52,448 nucleotides of DNA from assembly GCA_042088665.1 (NCBI GenBank), contig JBELMB010000012.1:1-52448 (forward strand). The letters are read 5' to 3'. Shown one piece after another: positions 7,557 through 18,895 of the stretch. A program made the position numbers and the translations under genes. Every line of letters begins with the position of its first letter. Positions within the stretch are counted from its first letter, which is position 1. The DNA comes from JBELMB01 sp042088665. GTDB lineage: Bacteria > Pseudomonadota > Alphaproteobacteria > Rhodobacterales > Rhodobacteraceae. The notes under the pieces are model-generated. The model was not told the origin of the DNA. It ran no database searches and saw only the letters and a list, made by a program, of their open reading frames with translations.

Positions 7557-8274
7557 TTGCGTGACTGGACCCGCAAAACACCCATCTGGAAGGCCATCGC
7601 CGATGCCTTGCGCAGCGACCTGACCGAGGGCCGCTACGTTCCCGGCGACAAGCTTCCGACGGAGACCGCTCTGGCGGAGCGTTTTGGCGTGAACCGCCAC
7701 ACGGTGCGCCATGGCATCTCTGCGCTCGTGGAGGAGGGGCTGATCCGCACGCGGCGCGGCGCGGGCGCCTTCGTGGCGGCAANNNNNNNNNNACCCGATC
7801 GGCACGCGCGTCAGGTTCCACGAAAACCTCATCGCAGCGGGGCGCAGACCCGAAAAGCGCGTGCTGCATGTGGAGGAGCGCGCCGCGACCGGGGGGGAGG
7901 CGGGGGCGTTGCACGTGGCGGCCGGTGATCCGGTTTGCGCCTACCATGGGTTGTCCTTGTCTGACGGCCAGCCCATCGCGGTGTTCGAAAGCCTCTTTCC
8001 CCTCTCGCGGCTGGCCGGGATCACGGCTGCGCTGGAAAAGACCCCCAGCGTCACGGAGGCGCTGCTGGAGGTCGGTGTCACCGATTACACCCGCGCCTCC
8101 ACGCGGCTGACAGCGACCCGGGCCACGGCCACGCAGGCGCTGCACCTGCAACTGACAGAAGGCGACCCGCTTCTGAGGTCCTCGGGTGTGAACGTGGATG
8201 AGGCGGGCATGCCGGTGGAGTATGGTCGCACGTGGTTCGCCGGAGACCGCGTGACCCTGACCCTCGACGGGTGA
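7557..8274 (+). CDS. phnF: PhnF, GntR/HutC-type regulator of phn genes (interrupted by an assembly gap)
   Basis: A transcriptional regulator. The N-terminal winged helix (IWKAIADALRSDLTEGRYVPGDKLPTE, RFGVNRHTVRHGISALVEEGLIRTRRGAGAFV) precedes a C-terminal UTRA ligand domain (PIGTRVRFHENLIAAGRRPEKRVL, then HVEER to RTWFAGDRVTLTLDG). Ten Ns at 7783-7792 separate the two halves, which read in different frames; the flanks need a true gap length divisible by three. The gene therefore looks intact. It is divergent from phnG and probably controls it, as PhnF does elsewhere. The start is TTG with GGGGAG 11-12 bases upstream; an in-frame stop just before it excludes a longer protein. Confidence 0.9.
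7783..7792. other. Assembly gap (10 N) inside phnF
   Basis: Ten Ns after a codon ending VAA and before PIGTRVRF. The single base before the gap and the two bases after it complete codons only if the missing length is a multiple of three, so 10 is not the true size. HutC-type proteins usually have a few residues here, so 9 or 12 bases would fit. Confidence 0.9.
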
Positions 8275-8332
8275 GGCGCGCGCATCGTCCCGTGACGGGC
8301 GACGGGGCAGCGGGCCCCAGTCGGGTGGCCCA

Positions 8333-9376
8333 TCAGAACGGTGCCACGACCCCGATCCCGGCGGCGTCATCGCGAAGCTCCTGCGCCGTGGCGTCCGGCA
8401 AGGCGATGCCCGTTTCACGACACAGCAGATCAGAGATGGCCTCTTTTTCGCCGGGGTAGAACACCTCTGCGACATCAGGGCGGCGCGGCGAGGATTTCAG
8501 TTCCGCGATCAGCGTTTCCATATCCGCCTCGAAGGCTTCAAGCCCCCGTGCCGCGTTGATATCTATCGCAATCGCCAGATGGCCGACGCCGCTTTCACCG
8601 GTCGGCTCGTAGGGGCCAACGACGGATTGACCGAACCGGCTGCCCGAGAGCACGCCTGACAGCACATCCATCAACGTCGAGACGGCATAACCCTTGTGCC
8701 CGGCCATGGGCAGGATGGTCCCGGCGATGCCAAGAGCGGGATCCGTCGTGGCGTTGCCCTCCGCGTCCATTGCCCAAGTGTCGGGAATGGGCTCGCCCCG
8801 TTGCCGCGCCAGATACAGTTTGCCGCGGGCGACGGCGGTGTTGGCGATGTCCAGCATCATCGTCGGATGTCGTCCCGCTGGCGCGGCCCAGGACCAGGGG
8901 TTGTTGCCAACACGCTTTTCGAGGCCGCCCCAGGGCGCCATCGCGGGGCTGGCATTGGTCGAAAGAAAGCCGATGCAACCGGCCTCTGCCGCCTGTTTCG
9001 TGAAATACATGGCGGTGCCAAAATGGCCGGAATTGCGGACCGTCACCGCGCCAAGGCCGTGCTGCCGCGACAGGTCCACCGCATGTGACATCGCCGCCTT
9101 GGCCACCACCTGTCCGGGCCCACCTTGCCCGTCCATGGTCGCAAGTGCGCCAAGCCCACCGTCGATGACCGGGGCCACGTTGGGTTGCATCGCGCCGGAC
9201 CGGATCCGCGCGCCATACCAGAACAGGCGCATGACGCCATGGGACTGGTGGCCCCAGAGATCGGCCTGGACAAGGCTGTCCGCGATGAGGTCAGAGGCAT
9301 CCGGCGCCACCCCCATGGCCCGATAGCACTCGGCCGCAAAGCTGCGCAAAACGTCATGAGGCACACTTACGGGCAT
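8333..9376 (-). CDS. LDH2-family NAD(P)-dependent 2-hydroxyacid dehydrogenase
   Basis: A 347-residue oxidoreductase of the malate/L-lactate dehydrogenase type 2 family (not the Rossmann lactate dehydrogenases). Diagnostic segments are DLWGHQSHGVMRL, VRNSGHFGTAMYF, NNPWSWAAPA, MLDIANTAVARGKLYLA, ILPMAGHKGYAVSTLMDVLSGVLSG, and the end VFYPGEKE. Members oxidise or reduce 2-hydroxyacids such as malate, ureidoglycolate, sulfolactate or 2,3-diketogulonate. The sequence does not fix which. It is convergent with phnF and stands alone, so the neighbours give no substrate clue. Confidence 0.9.
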   Translation of the reverse strand: MPVSVPHDVLRSFAAECYRAMGVAPDASDLIADSLVQADLWGHQSHGVMRLFWYGARIRSGAMQPNVAPVIDGGLGALATMDGQGGPGQVVAKAAMSHAVDLSRQHGLGAVTVRNSGHFGTAMYFTKQAAEAGCIGFLSTNASPAMAPWGGLEKRVGNNPWSWAAPAGRHPTMMLDIANTAVARGKLYLARQRGEPIPDTWAMDAEGNATTDPALGIAGTILPMAGHKGYAVSTLMDVLSGVLSGSRFGQSVVGPYEPTGESGVGHLAIAIDINAARGLEAFEADMETLIAELKSSPRRPDVAEVFYPGEKEAISDLLCRETGIALPDATAQELRDDAAGIGVVAPF

Positions 9377-10048
9377 TGGGTGTCAGGCGCTGGCATTGGG
9401 TCACTTTGCTCTTCAGGTGAGGGGCTGGGACAGAATGGGGCAGGGGTCGGCTCTCCGGTGCCCCATCTTTCGGGTCAAGGCAACTGAGGCACAGCTCCGG
9501 CTTGTCCGCAAGACGTCCGTCTCCGATTGCGAGAGAAAACAGCGTGGATTGTCGTGCTGCGGGGCAGGGGGGGCGGTGCCGTAGACCCTGCACGTTTTCG
9601 GGTAGGTCGCGGAGGGTTTGCTCGCAGCAAAGCCCGCCGTCGATGACCCGTGCCTCAGTGGCCGCGCGCTGGCGTTTTGCCATGCAAGGCAGGTTGGATT
9701 TACGCGCCCTTGACCAGCCAATCAGCCTGATCGCGGCCGGTTTGGCGACGGGGATGCTGGTCGGTTTAGGGGTGGGGCGCTTGGTCGGCTCAACGATTTT
9801 CTGCTTGCGGCAACCGCGCTTTGGTGCCGCACGGACAGGCGGGGCGGTCGATTTGCAAAGGAAATGTAACAGAAATATTACAAATTTCGAAGGAATATGT
9901 GACAGCTGAAAAACGACCCGGGCGGAGTTATCAGGGAATATTTCATATACAAAACAATATATTATGCGCGGGTAAAGCGCGCTCTTGCAGTTCCTGAGAG
10001 TTGTCATAAAAGCGTTACAATTGGCCGAGAGGGGCGTATATTGGTTTG
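9377..10048. other. Intergenic region without a supported gene
   Basis: About 670 bp between the LDH2 gene (reading away) and the small secreted protein. Open frames on both strands resemble nothing I recognise. A plus-strand frame near 9682 encodes a glycine-rich hydrophobic stretch (LIAAGLATGMLVGLGVGRLVG) but has no clear ribosome-binding site. The last 200 bp (about 9850-10040) are AT-rich (runs such as GAAATATTACAAATTTC and ATATACAAAACAATATATTA), fitting a promoter for the gene at 10049. Confidence 0.5.
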
Positions 10049-10342
10049 ATGTACAGGCTCTTTACACTCGTCTTCACCCTCTGCTTGTCGCTGCCTGCAG
10101 TGTCGCAGGCGCGCATGCCCGACCTCAAATGCGATGACAGCGCCCGCATGATGCAGACGCTGACCCATGTCTTGGGAGCAGAGCGGCATGGCAGGGGGCT
10201 GCGGGACCCGGACACCATGCTTGAGGTCTGGGTCGAGCGCAAAAACGGCGACTGGATTGTCGTGCAGACCTATGCAAACGGAACGTCCTGCATCGTTGCT
10301 CTTGGCGAACACTGGCAAGGGCGCCCCCCTGCACCGACCTAG
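10049..10342 (+). CDS. Small secreted protein of unknown function
   Basis: A 97-residue protein with a clear Sec signal peptide (MYRLFTLVFTLCLSLPAVSQA, cleavage likely after SQA). A short mature part carries two cysteines (LKCDD and GTSCIVALGEHW) and a tryptophan-rich strand pattern (LEVWVERKNGDWIVVQTYANG). This resembles small periplasmic proteins common in Rhodobacterales, but I cannot name a function. The ATG at 10049 follows a TTG in the same frame. It stands alone upstream of the RTX gene in the same direction, 531 bp away. Confidence 0.75.
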   Translation: MYRLFTLVFTLCLSLPAVSQARMPDLKCDDSARMMQTLTHVLGAERHGRGLRDPDTMLEVWVERKNGDWIVVQTYANGTSCIVALGEHWQGRPPAPT

Positions 10343-10873
10343 AGCCTTAATCTGGGCGGGCACGGCTGGGTGTTGCTTTCAACGGCACAAAGCGGGTTTT
10401 GGCCAGCCCATTGACCTCTCTATCTGTCGGGACGCGACTGCCGGATCCTTTGGGTCTGCGGTGGTCCTTCACCGTTCAGCAAACGCACCTGTTTGAGGTT
10501 CATCCAGAGGGGTGGGCAGAGGTCGTCGACCATGCGGCTCCGAGGTGCCTTGATGCCGATTGCCCGGGCCATGCCCGTCCGGAACAGGGGACACGGCTTG
10601 GGGCCCGGCTCAATCCGGACGTGCTTCCGTTTTTATGATTGTAAACAATCCTGATGTGTCAGGAAACGGACTCTGCAATGCCGGAGTTGATAAACCTCGC
10701 GTAACACTCTTTGAGGAAGTGGTTAATAAAAGCCTATTTTGACACTTCACATCTGTCACATTTTTTAGCTAGTCTGATGCCGATTATTTGGACGTTCATT
10801 GGGGACATCTTTCAATTCGAGATCGGGCGGCAGGTTTATGCGGCGCGATTGACATGTTGAGAGTGGGGATATC
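10343..10873. promoter_or_regulatory. Upstream region of the giant RTX gene
   Basis: A 531-bp gap without a supported gene; a short plus-strand frame around 10399-10638 lacks family features. From about 10630 it becomes AT-rich. It contains a perfect inverted repeat GATTGT-AA-ACAATC (10637-10650) and a TTGACA hexamer at 10739-10744, about 120 bp before the RTX start. These suggest a regulated promoter. No -10 box was placed with confidence. Confidence 0.45.
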
Positions 10874-13800
10874 ATGGCTAACATCATTGGCGACGGCACC
10901 GACAACTATCTTACGGGTACATCTGGTTCTGACAGCATCGAAGGTTTGGGGGGCGACGACCAGCTGATCGGTCTTGGTGCGGCTGACACGCTTGAGGGTG
11001 GTGACGGCAACGACCTGCTTTCAGGCGGCACTGACAATGACAGCCTTCTTGGTGGCGCTGATGACGACACCCTGTCCGGCGAAGGCGGAGCCGACACCCT
11101 GACCGGTGGCATCGGCGCTGACGTGTTCCGCGACTCCGCTGATGGTCTGGATGGTGACCTGATCACAGATTTCTCGACCGATGATGTGATCCGCATCTCT
11201 GGGGTGTTCCTGTACGATTCGTCGTTCCAGACCACTGTCGTCGGGCCCGACACGCTGCTTGAAATCAACACGGATCAAACCCCCGGGTTCGACATCACGC
11301 TGACCCTGAGCGGGTTGTTCAGCGGGTATTTCGCGACCCTTGCGGGCGATGGTGAAACCGACATCGTCTACATCGCCACGCCCGGAGGCACGGCAACCAG
11401 CGGCGACGACAGCCTCGACGGTACCCTCGGCGCGGACACGCTGGCAGGCGGCGACGGCGATGACCGGATCATCGGTGCGGCGGGGGCGGATGATCTGGAC
11501 GGTGGCGCGGACGACGATTCAATCTATGCGGGGGCTGGTGATGATACGATCACCGGCGGCACCGGAGATGACTATATCGTCGGCGACGACGGCGCTGATG
11601 ACATCGACGGCGGCGGCGACGCCGATACGATCCATGGTGGCGCAGGCAATGACACCATCGATGTGGGCACGGGCACGCGGAACTATGCCGACGGTGGATC
11701 GGGCGCGGATTCCCTGACCTCGAATGCCGGGGATGACACGCTGCGCGGCGGCGCGGACGACGACGTGCTGCTTGGCAATGACGGCAATGACGTGCTGTAC
11801 GGCGATGCGGGTCACGACGACCTGCAGGGCGGTGTCGGCAGCGACTATATCGAAGGCGGGTCCGGCGACGACACGCTGACTGGTGGCCTGAACGGCGACA
11901 GCCTCTACGGCGGACAGGACGAAGACGAACTGCACGGCGGTGATGCGGCGGACTACCTGAGTGGCGACAGCGGCGATGACACGCTCTACGGTGATGAGGG
12001 CGCGGACACTCTGTCCGGGGGCTCTGGCGCGGACCTTGTCGAGGGCGGCATCGACGGCGATATCCTGAGAGGGGATGGCGAGAACGACACACTGCTCGGA
12101 CAGGGCGGCGCTGATGATCTGAGCGGCGGCAGCAACGACGACTCCCTCGATGGTGGTACAGAAAACGACACCCTGTCGGGGGGCGACGGCAGCGATACGC
12201 TGACCGGCGGGACCGGCTCTGACATCTTTAGCGATACGGCCTCTGGACTGGACGGGGATCTCATCACGGATTTCGCCGTGACCACGGCGGCGACCGCTGG
12301 CGATGTGATCCATATCAGCGGCGCGCGCTTTGACGACAGCCATGTCACGGTCAGCACGGCATCGGGGAACACTTTCCTTGACATTGACACCGACCGGAAC
12401 GGCGTCGTTGACACGACCATCGAACTGACAGGCCTGTTTGCAGCGGATTTCCTGACGCTCACCGACGGCAGCTCTACCTGGATCCATGCCTTTGACTCCG
12501 CAGGGATCGGAAGCAGCGGCGTACCCGTGAACGGACGTGTTGTCGACACGACAGCGGGCGCTTCGGTTGCGGGGGGTGGTGCGGACACCATCTTTGGCAA
12601 TGCGGGTGATGACACCCTGACCGGCGACCTCGCGACCAATGTCATCATGGCCGGTCTGGGCGCTGACAGCGTCACCGGTGGCATCGGCGGCGAAGTGATA
12701 TCCGGTGACGGAGGCAACGACACGCTGGATGGCGGCGACGGCGCCGACCTGATCTTTGGCGGCGACGGCAATGACAGCTTGCTGGGGCAGGGCGCTGTCG
12801 ACATCTTGTATGGCGACATCGGCAATGACACTCTGGATGGTGGCGCGTCGTCAGACGCGCTTTATGGCGGCGCGGGCTTTGACAGTCTCCTCGGCCAGAG
12901 CGGACTCGATTACATCGAAGGCGGTGACGGCAACGACACGATCGATGGCGGATCGGAAGACGACTACATTTCCGGCGGCAACGATCAGGACAGCATTTCG
13001 GGGGGGGACGACAACGACTACCTGCAGGGCGACGCTGGCAACGACACGATCGACGGTGACGATGGCGATGACACCGTTTACGGGGGCGGCGACGACGACA
13101 GCCTTTATGGCGGCGACGGCGATGACCAGCTGGACGGCGCATCCGGTGACGACAACCTCTTTGGCGAAGCCGACAACGACGTTCTGAACGGGCAAAGTGG
13201 CAATGACGTTCTTGACGGAGGCATAGGCGTCGACACGCTGAACGGCGGCAGTGACAGCGACACGCTGACCGGTGGCACGGGCAATGACCTTTTCCGGGGC
13301 GGCGCGTGGGAGATGGATGGCGACGTGATCACCGACTTCGTGTCCGGTGACCGGATCCGGATCGACTATGAGAGCTTCTTTGCCTCTGACCTGTCCACAG
13401 CGGTCGTGAACGGCAACACCGAATTCTCCATCGATACGGATCAGGACGCGACGGCGGATCTGTTCTTTACCCTGAACGGCACGTTTGCTTCGGCGTTCCA
13501 GCTGATCACCGCTGCGAACTTTACCGAGATATTCCTGCCGGGCACCGGGTCGGGATCGACCTGGGTCGGGGACGGGACCAACAACATTCACGTGGCGACC
13601 AATGGCGATGACAATCTGTCTGGCCTTGGCGGCGACGATCAGATCACCGCGCTGGCGGGCAACGATTCCGCCTTTGGGGGCGATGGCGACGACGACATTT
13701 TTGGTGGCCTCGGGAACGACCTGATCGATGGCGGCGCCGACAATGACTTTTTGCGCGGAGACGAAGACAACGACACCATCCTCGGGCAGGCCGGGCGCGA

Positions 13801-16800
13801 CACGATCAACGGCGACGCGGGCAATGACCTCATCGCAGGTGGGGACGGCGATGACGACATCGAGGGTGGCATTGGCGATGACCAGCTGGACGGCGATGGC
13901 GACAATGACGATATCTACGGCGACGCGGGCTTTGACACGATCACCGGCGGCGAGGGGATCGACAACCTGTATGGCGGCACCGGCAACGACAGCCTGTCCG
14001 GCGGCGAGGGCGACGACTATATTCAGGGCGACGATGACCAGGATGTGATCGAAGGGGACGCCGGCGATGATTACCTGTCCGGTGGTCAGGGCAATGACAC
14101 GGTCAGCGGCGGCGATGACAATGACACGCTCTATGGCGCGTCGGGCGACGACAGCCTGACGGGCGGAGACGGCCACGACACCCTGGGCGGTGGCAGCGAC
14201 GATGACCGCGTCGAAGGCAATGAGGGCAATGACCTTGTCGCCGGCGACGGGGGCAATGACCTTGTCGACGGGGGCATCGGAGACGACACCGTATCAGGCG
14301 GGGGCGATACCGACACGCTGATTGGTGGCGCGGGCGCAGATGTCTTTGGCAACGAGGGGGCTTGGACCCTCGATGGCGACCGGATCGAGGATTTCACCGC
14401 CGTTGACAGGATCCGCATTGCCGGTGCGCGCTTTACCGATGTGGACATCAGCACACAGACCCTGAACGGCGACACGCTGCTTTTGGTCGATACGAATGGC
14501 GATGGCACCCGCGACATGACGCTGACCCTGACGGGCTTGGGCTATACCGGGACATTCCTTGCGCAATACAACGTCGGGGTGGCCAACGCGACGGACATCA
14601 TCCTCGTGCCGGACACTGGGACAGGCGCAGCGAGTGCCTTGGATGACAGCATCACCGGCACCCTCGGGGGGGATTTCATCGACGGTCTGGACGGCGATGA
14701 CGATATCTCTGGCGGGTCGGCCAACGACACGCTGTTTGGCGGCATCGGCGCAGACCAGCTGTTTGGCGGGCTCTCGGGGGACACGCTGGGCGGCGGCGCG
14801 AACGACGACCAACTGACCGGCGATCAGGGCGATGACTTGCTGAACGGCGAGGAAGGTCGCGACACGATCTATGGCGACGAGGGCAACGATACCGCCAGCG
14901 GTGGCGATGACAACGACGTGATCGAAGGCGGCACGGGCGACGACAGCCTGCTTGGCAATGGCGGCGCTGACCAGATCTATGGCGAGGATGGCAACGACAC
15001 GCTGAACGGCGGTATCGACGGTGACAGCCTCTATGGCGGCGAAGACAACGACAGTGTGCTGGGCGGCGACGGCGACGACTACATTACAGGCGACAACGGC
15101 GATGACACCCTGCTGGGCGAAGGGGACGATGACTATATCGACGCCGGACAGGGTGCAGATTCGGCCGTCGGTGGCGATGGCAGTGATACCCTTGACGGCA
15201 GCTCCAACGATGACACGCTCGAAGGCGAGGACGGCGATGATTTTCTGAGAGGTGGCAGCGACAATGACACGCTGCTCGGCGGCGCCAACAACGACGACCT
15301 CGAGGGTGACGACGGGATGGACTCGTTGGACGGTGGCACGGGGAACGACACCCTGAGCGGCGGCTACGGGGTCGATACGCTGACCGGTGGCACGGGCATG
15401 GATACCTTCGTTGACTACTACTGGAATATCGACGGCGACACGATCACCGATTTTGACTACGGCGACCGGATCATCATCTCTGGCAATCGCTTTACGGATG
15501 TGGATGTGGTCACGACGCTCATCAACGGGGGGCAGGACACCCGGATGACGTTGGATGTGAATGGCGACGGGACGATCGACTCGACCTTCACACTGAACGG
15601 GGTTTTTGTCGGGACATGGGCCACCTTCTTCGGATCCTCATATGAGACCGAGATCCACCTCGTGGCGCCGGGCGGCTTTGGCAGCACGACCGTTGATCCC
15701 GATTTCATCGCGGGCACCAGCGGCGATGACACGCTGGCGGGTGGTGTCGGTGACGACACGATCATCGGTCTTGACGGCGATGACAGCCTGTCCGGCGACA
15801 CCGAGGCGGATATCCTCGGCGGCGGCCGCGGCGCAGACACGCTGGATGGGGGCGATGGCGATGACACGCTGGGCGGCGATGTCGGTGACGACTCGATCAT
15901 CGGCGGGTTTGGCCGGGACGAGATCTATGGCGACGAAGGCAGCGACACGGTCGAAGGCGGCTTTGGCAGCGACGACATCGAAGGTGGTGAGGGCAACGAC
16001 AGCCTNNNNNNNNNNNNNNNNNNNNNNNNNNNNNNNNNNNNNNNNNNNNNNNNNNNNNNNNNNNNNNNNNNNNNNNNNNNNNNNNNNNNNNNNNNNNNNN
16101 NNNNNTCGAAGGCGGCTTTGGCAGCGACGACATCGAAGGTGGTGAGGGCAACGACAGCCTTGATGGCGACGAGGGCGGCGACCAGATCTATGGCGAGGAT
16201 GGCAACGACACGCTGAACGGCGGCGATGACACCGACAGTCTCTATGGCGGCGACGACGATGACGACCTCAACGGAGACGGCGGAGACGACTACCTGCAAG
16301 GTGATGACGGCAATGATCTTCTCGATGGCGGCGCTGACAATGACTACATTGATGGCGGCATCGGCTTTGACACTCTGAAAGGCGGTCTGGGCGACGACAC
16401 CCTGCGCGGCAATTCGGGTACCGACTATGCCATCTACGACGGGGTTCAAGCGGAATACACGATCACGACCGGCGCTTCGGCGTCATCCACCAGCTATATC
16501 GAGCATACGGGCGGTACGACGCTGGACGGTCTGGACTCGCTTGTCAGCGTTGAACGCGTGATCTTTGCCGACGGCATCATCGTCCTGTTCAACAATGCGC
16601 CGCAAATCGACACCTATATCTACACCGAGTATTGGCGACAGGGCGCGACCTATACGATCGACGCCTCGACCGTCTTTTCGGAGCCGGACGGCGATATGAT
16701 GACATTTGCCGCAACCCTGTCTGGCGGGGCGGCCCTGCCTGCCTGGTTGACGTTCGATCCGTTGACGCAGCAGTTCTCCGGTCTGCCGGACGGCACTGTT

Positions 16801-18537
16801 TCGGGCAATTTCCAGGTCACTCTGACGGCCACGGACAGCCTCAACCTGTCGAATTCGCTGACGTTCACGATCAACGTGCAGCAGAATGCGATCAATGGGA
16901 CCTCGGGCAATGACTATCTGAGCGGCGGCAGCCAGTTCGACCGGATTTTCGGGTTCGAAGGCAATGACACGCTGTTTGGCAACGGCGATTTCGACCTGCT
17001 TGAAGGCGGAGAAGGGGATGACAGCCTCGAAGGCGGCGACGGCGATGACACGCTGAACGGCGGTGACGACAATGATACCCTCTGGGGTCAGAACAACGAC
17101 GATACGCTGGATGGCGGCGAAGGGCGTGATACGCTCTATGGTGGTGATGGCGATGACGTGTTGCTGGGCGGGATTGGCAACGACCGCAGCGAGGGCGACG
17201 CTGACAACGACACCCTGATCGATGGCGCGGGCAATGACACGCTGATCGGCGGGTCCGGGTTCGACACGGCGGATTTCTCTCTCCATACGACGGGCGTCAG
17301 CGTCGATCTGAACACCAACTCCGGGCTTGCGGGCGGGACCTATGCGGGTGGCGTCTATGCTGGCGCGACAGAGACCAACAGTCTGTTCGGGATGGAAAAC
17401 ATCACCGGCACGGCATACGGCGATCTGCTGGTGTCCAAGACCGGTTCCGCCGGGGTTGTCGATGCCGGCGCCGGGCGCGACCGGGTCATCACTGGCAACA
17501 CCAACGACCGGGTCACAGGTGGTGCGGACAATGATACGATCCTTACCGGGGCCGGGTCGGACGTGATCTTCAATGGCGACGGGGCGGATGTCGTCAACGG
17601 TCAGGCGGGCTTTGACCTGCTGGATCTGTCCGCTGCGACAAGCGACGTCTACACCGATCTCAACGCCAACACCGCGCAGCTTGGCGGCACCAGTTCGGCG
17701 GGCGGCGTCTACAGCGGTGCAACCGAAATCAACACCGTCTTCGGGGTTGAGAACCTGATCGGCGGGGGCTTCAACGATATCCTGATCGCCAAGACGGGCT
17801 CTGCCGCGGTGATCGACGGCGGCGGTGGCAACGACCAGATCACCGGCGGTATCCGGAACGATTTCCTCACCGGAGGCACCGGGGATGACACGGTCACCGG
17901 CGGCGCGGGCTCTGACCGGTTCTTCGAAGGGGCCGGCAGCGATGTGAACGACGGCGGCTCGGGCTTTGACACGGTGTACTACACCGGCTTTGCGACGGGG
18001 GTTTATGTGAACCTCAACACCGGGGTCGGCCTGTCAGGTGGCGCTGTGGTCGGGGGCGTCTACCTTGGCGCCACAGAGACGGACACATTGGTCGATTTCG
18101 AATCCATTTCGGGCAGCGATCACGACGATATCCTGATCTCTGACGTGGTGGATTATGCGCGGATCTGGGGCGCGGATGGGGACGACTCGCTCGTCGGCGG
18201 CAACCGGCGCGACAGGCTATACGGCGAAGGGGATGACGACACGCTTGAGGCCGGTGGCGGCAATGACGACCTGAACGGCGGATTGGGCGCGGATGTGCTG
18301 ACCGGTGATCTGGGGCGCGATGTGTTCATCTTTGACAACACGGATGCGGTCGACACGATCACCGACTTCGAGGATGGGCTGGACCAGATCGACCTGACCT
18401 TCTTTGGAACCGGCGCGGTCGTCGCCTTCACCGACAATGGCGGTGATGCCGAGATGCGCGTGGACGGGACCCTCGTCGCCGTGCTGGAGAATGAGGCCGT
18501 CGTGAACCTGACAGCGGCGGATTACTTCCTCGTGTAG
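10874..18537 (+). CDS. Giant RTX repeat protein, predicted type I secretion substrate
   Basis: A very large acidic surface or secreted protein built of GGxGxDxUx calcium-binding nonapeptides. Five RTX blocks are each closed by a spacer starting DGDxITDF and containing an EF-hand-like loop (for example DTNGDGTRD). Next come a DYAIYDGVQAEYTI...RVIFADG module, a cadherin-like Ig domain (about 16590-16890, PAWLTFDPLTQQFSGLPDG), another RTX block, three ~117-residue modules and a last RTX block. The C-terminus ends LTAADYFLV, the form of a type I secretion signal. A 100-N gap (16006-16105) splits the frame, but joining its identical 55-bp flanks restores one frame of 2,502 residues. The ATG follows GTGGGGA. 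No hlyB/hlyD-type transporter lies nearby. Adhesion or biofilm is a guess. Confidence 0.92.
11123..15690 (+). repeat. Five super-repeats of about 1.06-1.10 kb within the RTX gene
   Basis: The GGx codon of each DGDxITDF spacer falls at 11153, 12254, 13319, 14375 and 15434. The spacings are therefore 1101, 1065, 1056 and 1059 bp (367, 355, 352 and 353 residues). Each unit is a run of RTX nonapeptides followed by one spacer of roughly 90 residues. Spacers end in a D-x-[DN]-x-[DN]-G-x-x-D type loop that is intact in units 2, 4 and 5 (DTDRNGVVD, DTNGDGTRD, DVNGDGTID) and degenerate in units 1 and 3. Confidence 0.85.
16006..16105. other. Assembly gap (100 N) flanked by an identical 55-bp sequence
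   Basis: Bases 15951-16005 and 16106-16160 are identical over all 55 positions and abut the gap directly. This is what two contigs overlapping by a k-mer look like when a scaffolder inserts a default gap. Removing the 100 Ns and one copy (155 bp) brings the downstream reading into the upstream frame. A real longer repeat array collapsed by the assembler is the alternative. Confidence 0.85.
17260..18130 (+). repeat. Three 117-residue modules in the C-terminal part of the RTX protein
   Basis: Three consecutive modules share the pattern GFDT..., V-[DN]-L-N, GG-x-YxGxYxGATE-x-[ND], ENxxG and DxLxxKTGSAxV. The aligned D/N codon of the xDLN motif is at 17305, 17656 and 18010, giving periods of 351 and 354 bp. 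Modules of this type are common in RTX proteins between nonapeptide blocks. Confidence 0.8.
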
Positions 18538-18580
18538 GGTTTGTCGCTGCCCTGTCGATAGCGCCCAATTTCGCAACAGA

Positions 18581-18610
18581 AGTGCTTGGGGCAGGCTTGT
18601 CCCAAGCACT
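18581..18610 (+). terminator. Hairpin after the RTX gene
   Basis: Perfect 10-bp arms AGTGCTTGGG (18581-18590) and CCCAAGCACT (18601-18610) around a 10-base loop, 43 bp past the RTX stop. There is no T run, so it may act as a Rho-independent-like stop or an mRNA 3'-end stabiliser. Confidence 0.5.
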
Positions 18611-18895
18611 GAATCTGGTGCCGATTGTTTGGCGGTCCAGTGTGGTCCTGCATCGCCCTGAGGTGCATCACGGCGCAGGCCGGGGTCATAAACGGGGCAA
18701 AGGCGCTTTCCATCGAGAGACGCGGGTCGTGGTGGCGCATTCTCGGTGCGATGCCTTTCCGGCGCCAAGGTCTTGCCAAGGCATTGCGTATTCCCCGGGA
18801 CTGTAAGGACGGCTTTCCAAGTCGCGGCGTTTCGCAAGTGTTCCAGTCGGACAAGGCAACGGCGGAAGGCGCGCCGCGGCGCCGGACTTCACAGG
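18611..18895. other. Intergenic space between convergent genes
   Basis: The rest of the 358-bp space between the RTX gene and the convergent beta-hydroxyacid dehydrogenase gene. Only short frames of odd composition are present, and I see no gene, repeat or RNA. Confidence 0.5.

Noticed and set aside
9502..9909. Plus-strand frame with a hydrophobic glycine-rich stretch
   Set aside because: No ribosome-binding site, odd composition outside the hydrophobic part and an equally open opposite strand; not enough to call a gene.
10399..10638. 79-codon plus-strand frame before the RTX gene
   Set aside because: No signal peptide, no known motif and no clear ribosome-binding site.
12851..14176. 441-codon minus-strand open frame opposite the RTX repeats (Val/Ile/Ala-rich)
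   Set aside because: The GGxGxD codons read backward give long stop-free frames of repetitive Ala/Val/Ile. It is an artefact of the RTX repeat.
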